From: Bufo bufo
Taxonomy: Eukaryota > Chordata > Amphibia > Anura > Bufonidae
DNA length: 64,000 nucleotides
Assembly: GCF_905171765.1 (NCBI RefSeq)
Contig: NC_053390.1
Coordinates: 505,334,301 to 505,398,300, forward strand
Direction of reading: 5' to 3'
Shown here: one piece after another, positions 32,439-42,927 of the stretch
Layout of the letters: each line of letters opens with the position of its first letter
How positions within the stretch are numbered: the stretch's first letter is position 1
The notes under the pieces: generated by a model
What the model was told of the DNA's origin: nothing
What the model saw: only the letters and a program-made list of their open reading frames with translations
The model's database searches: none
Program-made: the position numbers and the translations under genes

Positions 32439-33689
32439 TGTGGCAATGTGAACATTGAGGTGTTGTTTGCACCAGGAGCGTGTCACCAAGGGGCCCGGCC
32501 TTGGTGGAGTAAAAGCCCTAGTCCAGGTGTCCACTAAAGTAGTTGGGGGACACCATATAGATAGTGTAGCTGGTTCAGCTATTTCAGGACGGGATTTTAC
32601 TGGGCAATGTGTTGGGTGGGTGCCTGTTCCCCATGCTCCAGTCCGGGACTTAGGGCATGCTCACGTCCAGGGATTCCATTTAATCTGGTTTCTGGAATTG
32701 GGTGTGTCTCACTCTGAAGAGTGTGCAGACAGAGGCCTGGTGAGGCTCTGTCAGTGTGGTCTCAGATAGGCAAGGCTGAGGGGCCACGAGGCTATGCAAT
32801 AGCCTGGACTTTGGGGAACTCAGCGACGCCCGGGAACAAGCATTGAAAGGTCAGAGTCGGGAGGACTGTTAGACCACAACCCCCTCCAAAGGTACTGCAT
32901 TTGTTACAGCCTGAGGGCTGGTGGACTGTATGTCTGGGGTAAGCCGCACCTGGTTCCATGTGTGAACGCTATCGTATAGCCGAGTTAGGGATACAATCAG
33001 GGGCATAACTAGAAGTGACTGGGCCCCACAGCAAATATTTGTAAGGGCCCCCCCAGCGCGCTTCACACCTCGCTCCTCCTGTGTAAACCCCACTCCTTTG
33101 GCACAGTGTAGCGGTATACTGTATATTGTGTGGCACAGTGTAGAGGTATACTGTATATTGTGTGGCACAGTGGATGCTATATGTGTATAACATAAACATA
33201 TTTCATATGAAAACTTACAGTTACTTGGCCCTTGGGGATCTCGGAGACCACTTCCACACTTTGGCCGGGGGCTCGGCGGAGCTGATGTTGTGCTTTATCC
33301 TAATGAGAAAGATTTCATAATAAGGATTTGGAGAAGGGGCAGAGGGATAGCAGAGCAGGGAGAGGCTGGTGCTGCTACTAGGGGGTCATACCATGGGGGA
33401 GTAATAAAGCCCACTATAATGCCCCCCCATAGTAATAATTCTCCTTATATTGTGGCAGTGCAAAAATACCCCCTTGTAATGCCCCCAGTTGAGCTAATGT
33501 CCCCATAGTGCCCCCATAATGTCCCAGTATAAAATACCCCTATATAGTGCCCCCAGTAAATTCCCCCCTTCCTGCTAGTGCCCCCCATAATGTACCAGTA
33601 TAAAATGCCCCATATATAGTGCACCAGTAGATGCCCCTCAGTGTCCGGCCTCTGATAGGCTGCCGGCCTAGTGTCCCTCATAATGCCCC

Positions 33690-34400
33690 CCAATAATGTG
33701 CCAGTAAGTGTCCCCATAGATGCCCCCCATCATGTGCCAGTATCAAGTGCCTCTCTCCTCCCCCCCACATGTCCCAGTATCATAGTGCCATCTCCCCCCC
33801 ATGTGCCAGTATCATGTGCCTCTCTCCTTCCCACCCCCCATGTGCCAGTATCATAGTGCCAAACCCCCCCATGTGCCAGTATCAAGTGCCTCTCTCCCCC
33901 CATGTCCCAGTATCATAGTGCCATCTCCTCCCCCCACAAAGAAAGTGCCAGTATCAAGTGCCTCTCTCCCTCCCCCCCATGTGCCAGTATCAGGTGCCAA
34001 CCCCTCTCCCCCCCCATGTGCCAGTATCAGGTGCCAACCCCCCTCCCCCCCCCAGGTGCCTGTATCAGGTGCCTCTCCCCCCACATGTGCCGGTATCAGG
34101 TGCCAACCCCCCCCCATGTCCCAGTATCATAGTGCCATCTCCCCCCCCCACAAAAAAAGTGCCAGTATCAAGTGCTTCTCTCCCTCCCCCCCCATGTGCC
34201 AGTATCAGGTGCCTCCCCCCCCATGTGCCAGTATCAGGTGCCAACCCCTCTCCCCCCCATGTGCCAGTATCAGGTACCTCTCTCCTTCCCACCCCCCCAT
34301 GTGCCAGTATCAGGTGCCAACCCCCCTCCCCCCCCAGGTGCCAACCCCCCTCCCCCCATGTGCCAGTATCAAGTGCCCCCCGCTCCCCCATGGCAGTAAC
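33690..34400. repeat. C-rich minisatellite (CATGTGCCAGTATCAGGTGC type)
   Basis: About 18-20 units of roughly 30-40 bp read CCCATGTGCCAGTATCA(G/A)GTGCC followed by variable C/T runs. One variant carries 'CACAAAGAAAGTGCCAG' and recurs at 33935 and 34150, showing higher-order duplication inside the array. It lies within the hAT element. Confidence 0.9.
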
Positions 34401-34526
34401 AGTCGGGTATTAAAAAAAAAATTATAAACACTTCTACTTACCTCCATGTCAGTGATGCGATGCAGCCTCTTCCTGTGTCCCGCCCTGTATGTCCATATAT
34501 GGAGTCAGTGCTTGTATTTCAGAAAA

Positions 34527-34602
34527 GTTTCTGCTGGGATTCGAGCCCACGACCTTCTGTATCAGAGGCAAAGCATCTAACCACAAGACCATAAGAGCTG
34601 CC
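34527..34602 (-). repeat. tRNA-like sequence (SINE-head-like), left copy
   Basis: The minus strand reads GGCAGCTCTTATGGTCTTGT, then 'GGTTAGATGC' (A-box-like) and 'GGCTCGAATCCC' (B-box with one change). Spacing between the boxes is close to that of a tRNA. No matching acceptor stem or CCA-adjacent discriminator is clear, so I do not call a functional tRNA. It resembles tRNA-derived SINE heads. Confidence 0.55.
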
Positions 34603-34835
34603 TTGCTGCTGACTGAAAAAATATGAGACTTCTACTGTTATAGCTGGCTAAATGTACATCTATACACATGACAGCTGCTCATATATAGAGATATAGCAGA
34701 GCTGAGTGTGCTGGGACAGCTGTCATATAGAGATATAGCAGTGCTGGGTGTGTTGGGGCAGCGTCATGTGTATAGATGTACACTTAGCCAGCTATAACAG
34801 TAGAAGTCTCATATTTTTTCAATCAGTTTCAATGC
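34603..34835. repeat. Hairpin between the two tRNA-like sequences
   Basis: 'GAAAAAATATGAGACTTCTA' and 'TAGAAGTCTCATATTTTTTC' are exact inverted copies. Pairing continues through 'GTTATAGCTGGCTAA', 'TGTACATCTATACACATGAC' and their complements, leaving a loop of about 95 bases that itself repeats 'CATATAGAGATATAGCAG'. Confidence 0.85.
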
Positions 34836-34912
34836 AGCCTTTATGGTTGTGAGGGTAAATGCTTTGCCACTGATAAATTGGAGGTTGTTGGTTCGAATCC
34901 CAGACACATCAG
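34836..34912 (+). repeat. tRNA-like sequence (SINE-head-like), right copy
   Basis: 'CAGCCTTTATGGTTGTGAGG', 'TAAATGCTTTGCC' and a perfect B-box-like 'GGTTCGAATCCC' repeat the left copy in the opposite orientation. The A box is more diverged here while the B box is better kept. The pair flanks an inverted repeat (about 34603-34835). Confidence 0.55.
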
Positions 34913-35263
34913 GAGACTTTAGGAGACCGTAAGTTTAGATCACATTAGCGAGGGGGCCTGGTCAGCCGCTGCTGTGAAGGGGCCCTGAACATTAAGACAT
35001 CGATATTTAACTAACTTGAAAATAAACTGTCACACACACTGCCGGGGCGCCAGGCCCCGAAGCAGCTGCTTCCCTGGTAGTTACGCCACTGGATACAATG
35101 TTTATTATGTTTAGGTAGAGCCCAGACGGGCAGGCTTTTGTTTTATGCCATGTTGTGTATGAAGAGTGTAAAATAAATCGCACTTTTTGGACCTGAAACC
35201 CAGTGGTTATGAAGATAATTCTGTGAGAATAATGCCCGAATAAGAGACGATCCCTTACACCGC

Positions 35264-35417
35264 ATGGACAAGAGGTGTCTGTGTAAACTGTACCAAGCTG
35301 ACCTTACCTGCTCCTCTGGAGGGAGTAACATCAGGCTTTGGTAACCCGTGACCATACCGCGTCTCGTGAGCTCGACGTAGGTGACGTCAAGCGGGCACAA
35401 GGTCTGGTATTCATCAG
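35264..35417 (+). repeat. 3' LTR of the provirus, second preserved piece
   Basis: 'ATGGACAAGAGGTGTCTGTG' to 'GGTCTGGTATTCATCAG' matches the last 150 bases of the 5' LTR (28887-29038), with a few point changes. It is followed by the target duplication AAGGG. Confidence 0.85.
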
Positions 35418-36009
35418 AAGGGGCATTTTAGGGGACATTATTACTTGAGGCATTATATAGGCATTATGACTAGGAGCACAATGTAGGGCTATTATTATTA
35501 ATACTAGGGGCATTGTAGGGCAACTTTATTTTTAAGGGGGCACTATAGGAAGCATTATAATAGAGGCACTATAGGGGCATTGTTACTACTAGGGACACTA
35601 GAAGGGCATTATTAATGCAGGCATTTTAAGGAGCATCTTACTACTGGGGCACTATTTTTTCAGCAGTATGGTATTTCGGGGCATGGGGAGCACAGCGGGT
35701 GCAGTATTGGGGTTGACAGCAGGATGACACTGTTGGAGCATCAGGATGGGGAGTTTGTGCTGAGAAGGTAGGGAGAATGATGCAAAAGTGAGGAATCTTG
35801 GGCTAGGTTCACACCAATGTTTTTGTCTACCATAAACCGATGTCTCCAACAGATGCCATACAGTGCCTCCATCACCATAGAGTTCCATTAAAAAAATTAT
35901 ATATTTTTTTTACTGGACTCTGTATCCTTTTTTTGTCCCAAAAGTATACGTTAATCATATGTGAACACAGCCTATGATGTCTGTGTGGCAAACTCTGCTG
36001 AGTGAAGCT
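35418..36009. repeat. Degenerate short repeats and one MITE
   Basis: At 35418-35660 a loose unit 'GGGGCATTATT(A)CTA..' recurs about 10 times. A palindromic element lies at 35801-35972 (ends GGCTAGGTTCACACCAATG and ATGTGAACACAGCC). No gene. Confidence 0.6.
35801..35972. mobile_element. Small palindromic MITE
   Basis: The inverted ends GGCTAGGTTCACAC and GTGAACACAGCC follow the pattern of the other 'TTCACAC' MITEs. The target duplication is not clear. Confidence 0.6.
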
Positions 36010-37108
36010 GTGGCTGGGAGAACTTGTTATGGCGGTCTGGGCTGAACAGAGAAGATGAGGAAAAAGAATGTCTACATCAGAGGAGACATCACTAATAGAA
36101 GCTGTTGTCGTAGTTTGGCCTGAATGGAGAAGAATGAAGAAAGAGAATGTCTATATCAGAGGAGTCATCAATGGATGTACTAGGGTATGTGGTGCTGTAT
36201 TCTACTGTATGACCAGGCAGCAGTAGGGCTGACTCTGTGCTGTGACCTGTATCTCACCTCAGCCCCCTCCACCATATCTTAATTAGAAACAAATAAAGGA
36301 GGAGGACAGAACATAGCAGATGGCACTGACCACCACAGAGGGGCAGCTTATAGAGGGGTATTCTGTCCTGCACTGTGGTACTTGCTTCTGCAGAAGAACC
36401 AAATACCACAGTGCAACACAAATTACTGCCCCAGCAGAACCAAATACCACAGCGCAGCACAAATTACTGCCCTGGCAGAACCAAATACCATAGCACAGCA
36501 CAATATACTGCCCCAGCAGAATAAAATATCACAGTTCAGCACAATATACTGCCCCAGCAAAACCAAATACCACAGTGCAACACAATATACTGTGGCGGCA
36601 GAACCAAATACATCAGTGCAGCACAAAATACTGCTTGAGCAAAACCAAATACCACAGTGCATCACAATATACTGCCCTAGAAGAACAAAATACTAAAGTG
36701 TAGCACAATATACTGCCCAAGCAGAGGTTCTGCTGCCACAGTATTTTGTGCTGCACTGTGGTATTTAATGCTGTGCTGATATATCTGGTTCTTTTGATGC
36801 TGTATATAGTGCTGCGCAGTGGTATTTGCTTCTGCTAGGGCAGTATTTTGTGCTGTACTTTGGTATCTGGTTCTGCTGCAGAACCAAATACTATAGTGCA
36901 GCACAAAACACTGCCCCAGGAGAACCAAACACCAGCATGTAACACAGTATACTTCCCCAGCAGTACTAAATAACTAAGGTGAGACGGAGACCACATCAAC
37001 GCAGCAGCCTTACCCACAGCATGCTGCCTGGTCAGTGATGTCTCCTCTGATGTAGACATTCTCTTTCCTCACCATCTCCATTCGGCCCAGACAGCAATAA
37101 CAACCCCT
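36010..37108. repeat. Foldback region carrying a 41-bp minisatellite
   Basis: 'GAATGTCTACATCAGAGGAGACATCACT' (36068 on) is inverted at 37031-37058, and 'CTGGGCTGAA..AGAAGATGAGGAAA' is inverted near 37060-37082. Between them lie about eight direct 41-bp units (36398-36720, 'AACCAAATACCACAGTGCAG', 'CACAATATACTGCCCCAGCA') and several inverted units (36720-36960). No gene. Confidence 0.8.
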
Positions 37109-38742
37109 TTAACACCTTAAGGACCCAGGACGAGAATGCTCTTCCTCCCCCCCATGTGCAGTGCCGCGATCAGCAGCACGGATCCGGCTGTTACTGACAG
37201 CCGGATCCCTGCTGCATCCACCAGCATCAGTGAGAACGCAGATGCCGGTGGATTAAACCCTTATATTCCGCAGTCAGCACTGACCGCGGCATTTGGGAGG
37301 TTTGCCCTCCCTCTCTTTAGCCATCGGGTCCCAGTGCTGCGGTGGCGGGGACCAGATGTTGCCATGGCAGCCCCAAGCCATTCCAAGACCTTGGGGCCTT
37401 GCATGTATGGAGGGCTATAAGGCCCAGCCCCCAGGCTGGGTCTCATAGGCAAACTATCAGTGTATTACACTGTGTAATACACTGATAGTTAATGCAGTAC
37501 AATACAGTTGTATTGTGCTGCACTGAAACAGGGATCAGACCCTGTAATGTTGAAGTCCCATAGTGGGACAAAAATAAAAAAGATTAAAAGTGAAATAAAA
37601 AGTGTTTTTTAACAATAAAAAAAATTAAAGTTTCAATTAAAAAAAGCCCCTTTCCCATAAAAAGAGACATATAAAATTGTATGAAATAGAAAAAAACTAA
37701 AAAAAACTGACATATTAAGTATTACCGCATGCATAACAACCTGCTCTATAAAAATATCACATGATCCACCCCGTCTCGTCAACACCGTAATTTGTTTTAA
37801 ATAAAAACTGTGCTAAAAAAAGACATTTTTTGTCACCTTTCATCATAAAAAGTGTAATACCATGTGATCAAAAAGTAGTATATATCCTAAAATAGTGCCA
37901 ATCAAACCGTCACCTCACCCCACACAAAATGAGCCCCTACCTAAGACAATCACCCAAAAAATAAAAGACTATGGCTCTCAGACTATGGAGACAATAAAAC
38001 ATGATTTTTTTTGTTTCAAAAATGTTTCTATCGTGTTAAATGTAAAAAAAAAAAAAAAGTAGACATATTAGGTATCTCCACGTCCGTAACAACCTGCTCT
38101 ATACAAATACCACATGACCTAACCCGTCAGGGTGAACATTGTAAAAAAAATAAAAATAAAGCAATTTTTTGTCACTTTTACATCACAAAAAGTGTAATAC
38201 CAAGCGATCAAAAAGTCATACGCACCCCAAAATCATACCAATCAAACCATCATCTTATCCCACAAAAAATGAGATCCTACCTAAGTCAATCGCCCAAAAA
38301 ATAAAAAAAACTATGGCTCTCAGAATATGGAGACACTAAAACATGATTTTTTTTCTTTTAAAAATGCTGTTATTGTGTAAAACTTAAATAAAATAAAAAG
38401 TATACATATTAAGTATCGCTGCATCCGTAAGAACCTGCTGTATAAAAATATCACATGAACTAACCCCTCAGGTGAACACTGTAAAAAAAAACTGTGTAAA
38501 AAAAAAGCCATTTTCTTTTTTCCTTATACCACCAAAAGTGTAATACCAAGTGATCAAAAAGTCATATGCACCCCAAAATCATACCAATCAAACCATCATC
38601 TTATCCCACAAAAAATGAGCCCCTACCTAAGACAATCGCCCAAAAAATATGGTTCTCAGAATATGGAGACACTAAAACATGATTTTTTTTGTTTCAAAAA
38701 TGCTGTTATTGTGTAAAACTGAAATAAAATAAAAAAAGTATA

Positions 38743-39773
38743 CCATATTTTTCGCCCCATAAGACGCACTTTTTCTCCCCCCCAAAATGGGGGGAAAATG
38801 CCCCTGCGTCTTATGGGGCGAATGCTGGCAGTTTTACATCGCAAGCTGCGATGTACGAGCGAGCGGGGACTCAGGGAGGGATCGGGAGGAGGAGCTGGGG
38901 GCCGGCAATAGCGGCGGGCGGTGCAGTCAGTGTACTATAGCCCCGCCCCTCCAGTATACAAATATAAGATGTCTTATTCAATTAATAGTTATTAAACATG
39001 CCCCCTCACTCCTAATAGTACATTACATCCTAACCGCTTCTGTACAATGCAGGCAGGCAGGCCGGGCGGGCGGCAGCGTAACTCCCTGATGTCACGTGCC
39101 TGCGCCGCCTACTTTATGAATGAAGTATTGTATACTGGAGCGGCGGCGGGGGGGGATCTGTGGATGACATTTTTATGGGGGACATCTGTGGATGGCACAG
39201 TTATGGGCTGGGGGGTCTGTGGATGGCACTGTTATGGGCTGGGGGGGTCTGTGGATGGCACTGTTATGGGCTGGGGGGTCTGTGGATGGCACTGTTATGG
39301 GCTGGGGGGGTCTGTGGATGGCACATATATAACAGTGCCATCCACAGATCCCCCTGTAACAGTGCAAGCCAGAGATCCCCCCATAACAGTGTCCGTCACA
39401 GATCCCCCCATAACAGTGTCCGTCATCCACAGATCCCCCCCATAACAGTGTCTGTCATCCACAGATCCCCCCATAACAGTGTCCGTCATCCACAGATCCC
39501 CCCATAACAGTGTCCGTCATCCACAGATCCCCCCATAAGTGTCCGTCATCCACAGATCCCCTCATAACAGTGTCCGTCATCCACAGATCCCCCATAACAG
39601 TGTCCATCATCCACAGATCCCCAGTAATAGTGCCATCCACAGACCAACATTAGTTCCAAACCCACCAAACACACAGCACACCTTTTGGTTAAAACATTTT
39701 TTTTCTTACTTTCCTCCCCAAAAACCTAGGTGCGTCTTATGGGCCGGTGCGTCTTATAGGGCGAAAAATACGG
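38743..39773. mobile_element. Nonautonomous Tc1/mariner-type element with minisatellite, TA target
   Basis: The ends CCATATTTTTCGCCCCATAA and TTATAGGGCGAAAAATACGG are inverted repeats flanked by TA (38741-38742 and 39774-39775). The host unit A sequence 'AGTATA' / 'TACATATTAGG' reads on across it. The body has a short internal foldback at 38758-38820, a GC-rich part (38820-38960), and the minisatellite 39150-39640. No transposase. Confidence 0.8.
39150..39640. repeat. Minisatellite, about 30-bp unit (CATCCACAGATCCCCCCATA)
   Basis: Four or five units read GGTCTGTGGATGGCACTGTT (39155-39325). They then switch orientation at a centre near 39328 to about nine units of ATAACAGTGTCCGTCATCCA type, so the array is a large inverted repeat. 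The unit is nearly the same as that in the hAT element at 2700-3225. Confidence 0.9.
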
Positions 39774-40849
39774 TACATATTAGGCATCGCCATGTCCGTA
39801 AGAACCTGCTGTAAAAAACATACCACATGACCTAACCCCTCAGGGTGAACATCGTAAAAAAAAAAAATAAAAAAAAAAAAATAAAAATGGTGTCAAAAAA
39901 GCTATTTTTTGTCACTTTACATCACAAAAAGTGTAATACCAAGCGATCAAAAAGTAATACGCACCCCAAAATCATACCAATCAAACTATCATCTTATCCC
40001 ACAAAAAATGAGACCCTACCTAAGTAAATCGCCCAAAAAATAAAAAAACTAAGGCTCTCAGAATGTGGAGACCTTAAAACATTATATTTTTTCTTTAAAA
40101 AATGCTTTTATTGTGTAGGTGGTTTGATTTAAAAAAAAATGCTTTATTATGTAAAATTTTAACAAACAACCAAAAAAAGTAGTAATATTTGGTATTGTCG
40201 CGTCCGTAACAACCTGCTCTATAAAAATACCACATGATCTAACCTGTCAGATGAACATTGGATATAACAAGAAATAAAAACGGTGCTAAAACAGCTATTT
40301 TTTGTTACCTTGCCTCACAAAAAGTGTAATGTAGAGCAACCAAAAATCATATGCACCCTAAAATAGTACCAACAAAACTGCCACCTTACCCCCTAGTTTC
40401 TAAAATGGGGTCTTTTTTTGGAGTTTCTACTCTAGGGGTGCATCAGGGGGTCTTCAAATGTGACATGGCAACTTACAATTATCCCAGTGAAATCTGTCGT
40501 CCAAAAACCATATGGCATTCCTTTCCGTTTGCACCCTGCTGTGTGCCCGTACAGCAGTTTACGACAACATATCGGGTGTTTCTGTACACTACAGAATCAG
40601 TGTAATAAATATTGAGTTTTGTTTGGCTGTTAACTAGGGTTGAGCGAACCCGAACTGTAAAGTTCGGGTTCGTACCGAACTTTAGGATTTTTGGACCCCG
40701 GACCCGAACCCGAACATTTCAATAAAAGTTCGGGTTCGGGTTCGGTGTTCGGCGCTTTCTTGGCGCTTTTTGAAAGGCTGCAGAGCAGCCAATCAACAAG
40801 CGGTTAACTGTCTGACCTTAGAAGCCAACACAGCCATGCCTACTAATGG

Positions 40850-40900
40850 CATGGCTGTGATTGGCCAGAGCAGCATGTGACCCAGGCTCTATATAAGCTT
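40850..40900 (+). promoter_or_regulatory. Promoter-like region of the hAT element (CCAAT, TATATAA)
   Basis: An inverted CCAAT box (ATTGGC, near 40859) lies 25-30 bp upstream of TATATAAG (40890-40897). It follows a 'GCCATGCC..GGCATGGC' palindrome. The same arrangement is kept in the fragment at 1-438 (minus strand), which supports a conserved promoter for transposase transcription. Confidence 0.55.
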
Positions 40901-41159
40901 GAGTCACATAGCGCTGCACATCACTCTGCTGTTAAAAGTGTAAGGAGACGATGCTGCTGGACTTGTGATTTCAGGGAGAGAATAGGAGAGAATCTAACTC
41001 AGCGATCTACATAGAAATAGTTGTGTGGGTGCAGGGCACAATCGTTTTACCCTGCCCTGAGCCCATTGACCAAAAAAAAAAAACTTTTATAATTCTGTTA
41101 ATTAGGTGGGCGGCGGCGGTGGCCATTTTATGCAAGCTCAGTGCACCAGCACTGCATCT

Positions 41160-42231
41160 GAGCTTTTGGGACATTGCAAATCACCATTTTGTTTGGCAAT
41201 CTACAACATCTGGATTAGTCAGTGTACAATTTAAGGTAGAAATACACCATCATTTTCTGGGGTTTTTAAAACACACATTTTTTTGCCAAAAAACAGTATT
41301 TTCCTGATCTGCAAGTGTTAAATTCAAGTTTAATATATACAGCTTTCATATTCTGTTACCAAAAAAACACTTTTTTTTGGCAATCTACAACATCTGGATT
41401 AGTTAGTGTGCAATTTAAGCTAGAAATAAACCCATCATTTTCTGGGGTTTTAAAAACACACTTTTTTGTCAAAAAACAGTATTTTGATGATCTGCAAGTG
41501 TTAAATTCAAGTTTAATATATACAGCTTTCATATTCTGTTACCAAAAAAACCACTTTTTTGGCAATCTACAACATCTGGATTAGACAGTGTGCAATTTAA
41601 ACTAGAAATACACCCATCATTTTCTGGGGTTTTAAAAACACTTTTTTTTGCCAAAAAAAAATTATTTTCCTGATCTGCAAGTGTTAAATTCAAGTTTAAT
41701 ATATACAGCTTTCAGATTCTGTTACCAAAAAAACACTTTTTTGGCAATCTACAACATCTGGATTAGTCAGTGTGCAATTTAAGATAGAAATACACTCATA
41801 ATTTTCTGGGGTTTTAAAAACACACTTTTTTTGCCAAAAAAACAGTATTTTCCTGATCTGCAAGTGTTAAATTCAAGTTTAATATATACAGCTTTCATAT
41901 TCTGTTACCAAAAAAACACTTTTTTGGCAATCTACACCATCTGGATTAGTCAGTGTGCAATTTAAGCTAGAAATACACCCATCATTTTCTGGGGTTTTAA
42001 AAACACACTTTTTTGCCCAAAAACTGTATTTTCCTGATCTGCAAGTGTTAAATTCAAGTTTAATATATACAGCTTTCATATTCTGTTACCAAAAAAACAC
42101 TTTTTTGGCAATCTACACCATCTGGATTAGTCAGTGTGCAATTTAAGCTAGAAATACACCCATAATTTTCTGGGGTTTTAAAAACACACTTTTTTTTGCC
42201 AAAAAACTGTATTTTCCTGATCTGCAAGTGT
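41160..42231. repeat. Tandem array, about 182-bp unit, in the 5' part of the hAT element
   Basis: Six units begin 'TTTGGCAATCTACAACATCT' (near 41190, 41379, 41562, 41740, 41923, 42103). Each contains 'TTTTCTGGGGTTTTAAAAAC' and 'AGTGTTAAATTCAAGTTTAA'. The last unit is broken by a MITE inserted at its TTAA. Frames of up to 94 codons run through the units but end differently and have no domain. Confidence 0.92.
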
Positions 42232-42234
42232 TAA

Positions 42235-42923
42235 AGGGTTTCTATCACTTCGTTTCACCTATTTAGCTTTCAGACACTAGCGATCCGCTAGTGTCTGCTT
42301 TATCTAACCATCCTAATATAAGAGCTTATTGTCCTGCCGTTTAGCTAAAAAAATAACTTATATAGATATGCAAATGAGCCTCTAGGTGCTATGGGGGCGT
42401 GATTAGCACCTAGAGGCTCCGTCTACCTTAACAAACTGCCGCCGCCCAGCGCGTCCCTCCAGCCCGCCCATCTCCTCCGGAATGCGATCCTCCGTGTGCG
42501 CGTCTGTATTCGGCGCATGCGCAGTGAATGTCTGACCGCATCCCTGCTCAGACATCTCCACTGCGCCTGTTCCTCGGAGCACTATGACGTCATCGGCGCA
42601 GGCGCAGTGGAGATGTCTGAGCAGGGAAGCGATCAGACATTCACTGCGCATGCGCCGAATACGAGGAGCATCGCATTCCGGAGGAGATGGGCGGGCTGGA
42701 GGGACGCGCTGGGCGGCGGCAGTTTGTTAAGGTAGACGGAGCCTCTAGGTGCTAATCACGCCCCCATAGCACCTAGAGGCTCATTTGCATATCTATATAA
42801 GTTATTTTTTTAGCTAAACGGCAGGACAATAAGCTCTTATATTAGGATGGTTAGATAAAGCAGACACTAGCGGATCGCTAGTGTCTGAAAGCTAAATAGG
42901 TGAAACGAAGTGATAGAAACCCT
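42235..42923. mobile_element. Palindromic TTAA MITE in the hAT array
   Basis: The ends AGGGTTTCTATCACTTCG and CGAAGTGATAGAAACCCT are perfect inverted repeats between TTAA sites (42231-42234 and 42924-42927). The arms stay nearly complementary to a centre near 42580 that is rich in 'GCGCATGCGC' motifs. The left TTAA belongs to the 'GTGTTAAATTC' of the array unit. Confidence 0.9.
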
Positions 42924-42927
42924 TTAA

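Larger units (their letters stand above)
32998..35091. mobile_element. Nonautonomous hAT element inside the solo LTR, TSD GATACAAT
   Basis: The element starts CAGGGGCATAACTAG and ends CTGGTAGTTACGCCACTG, with exact 8-bp duplications GATACAAT (32990-32997 and 35092-35099). The body holds degenerate 'CCCCATAATG..CAGTATAAAATG' units, a C-rich minisatellite, and an inverted pair of tRNA-like sequences around a hairpin. No transposase. Long proline-rich or glycine-rich frames across the minisatellite are not genes. Confidence 0.92.
32439..35259 (+). mobile_element. Second, unrelated solo LTR nested in the gypsy 3' LTR, TSD CCGC
   Basis: The insert begins TGTGGCAATGTGAAC and ends GACGATCCCTTACA (TG...CA). 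CCGC is duplicated on both sides (32435-32438 and 35260-35263), and the gypsy LTR reads on across the gap ('GTACCCGC' / 'CCGCATGGACAAGAGG'). Without the inner hAT element it is about 720 bp. An AATAAA-type signal lies near 35171. Retroviral or other LTR families with 4-bp duplications fit. No internal genes remain. Confidence 0.75.
27727..35417 (+). mobile_element. Internally deleted Ty3/gypsy provirus, TSD AAGGG
   Basis: The element begins with a complete LTR (TGTGAGGAATATGG at 27727) and ends with LTR sequence '..GGTCTGGTATTCATCAG' at 35417. AAGGG flanks both sides (27722-27726 and 35418-35422). Order inside is 5' LTR, primer-binding region, gag with zinc knuckle, protease, part of integrase, then the 3' LTR. 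The reverse transcriptase and RNase H are gone. The 3' LTR lacks about its first kilobase and is split by a later solo LTR (32439-35259). Confidence 0.88.
37113..40634 (+). mobile_element. piggyBac-derived element, 3' end cut off by a hAT element
   Basis: It begins at TTAA (37109-37112) with CACCTTAAGGACCCAGGAC. A 5' hairpin region (37430-37510, 'CAGTGTATTACACTGTGTAA') follows, then A units (37690-40400) and the first part of one B unit ('GGGGTGCATCAGGGGGTCTT' at 40435). It stops at 'TTTGGCTGTTAAC' where the hAT terminus TAGGGTTGAGCG starts. A Tc1-like element sits inside (38743-39773). Confidence 0.75.

Noticed and set aside
32455..32769. 104-codon frame after the integrase remnant as a possible env-like gene
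   Set aside because: It lies within the solo LTR bounded by CCGC duplications and shows no signal peptide, membrane segment or known domain.
33801..34427. 208-codon proline-rich frame and its antisense glycine-rich frame
   Set aside because: Pure minisatellite translation; the repeat unit, not a protein family, explains it.
34527..34912. Two functional tRNA genes
   Set aside because: B boxes are good, but acceptor stems and a consistent anticodon arm cannot be drawn by eye, and both lie in a transposon foldback.
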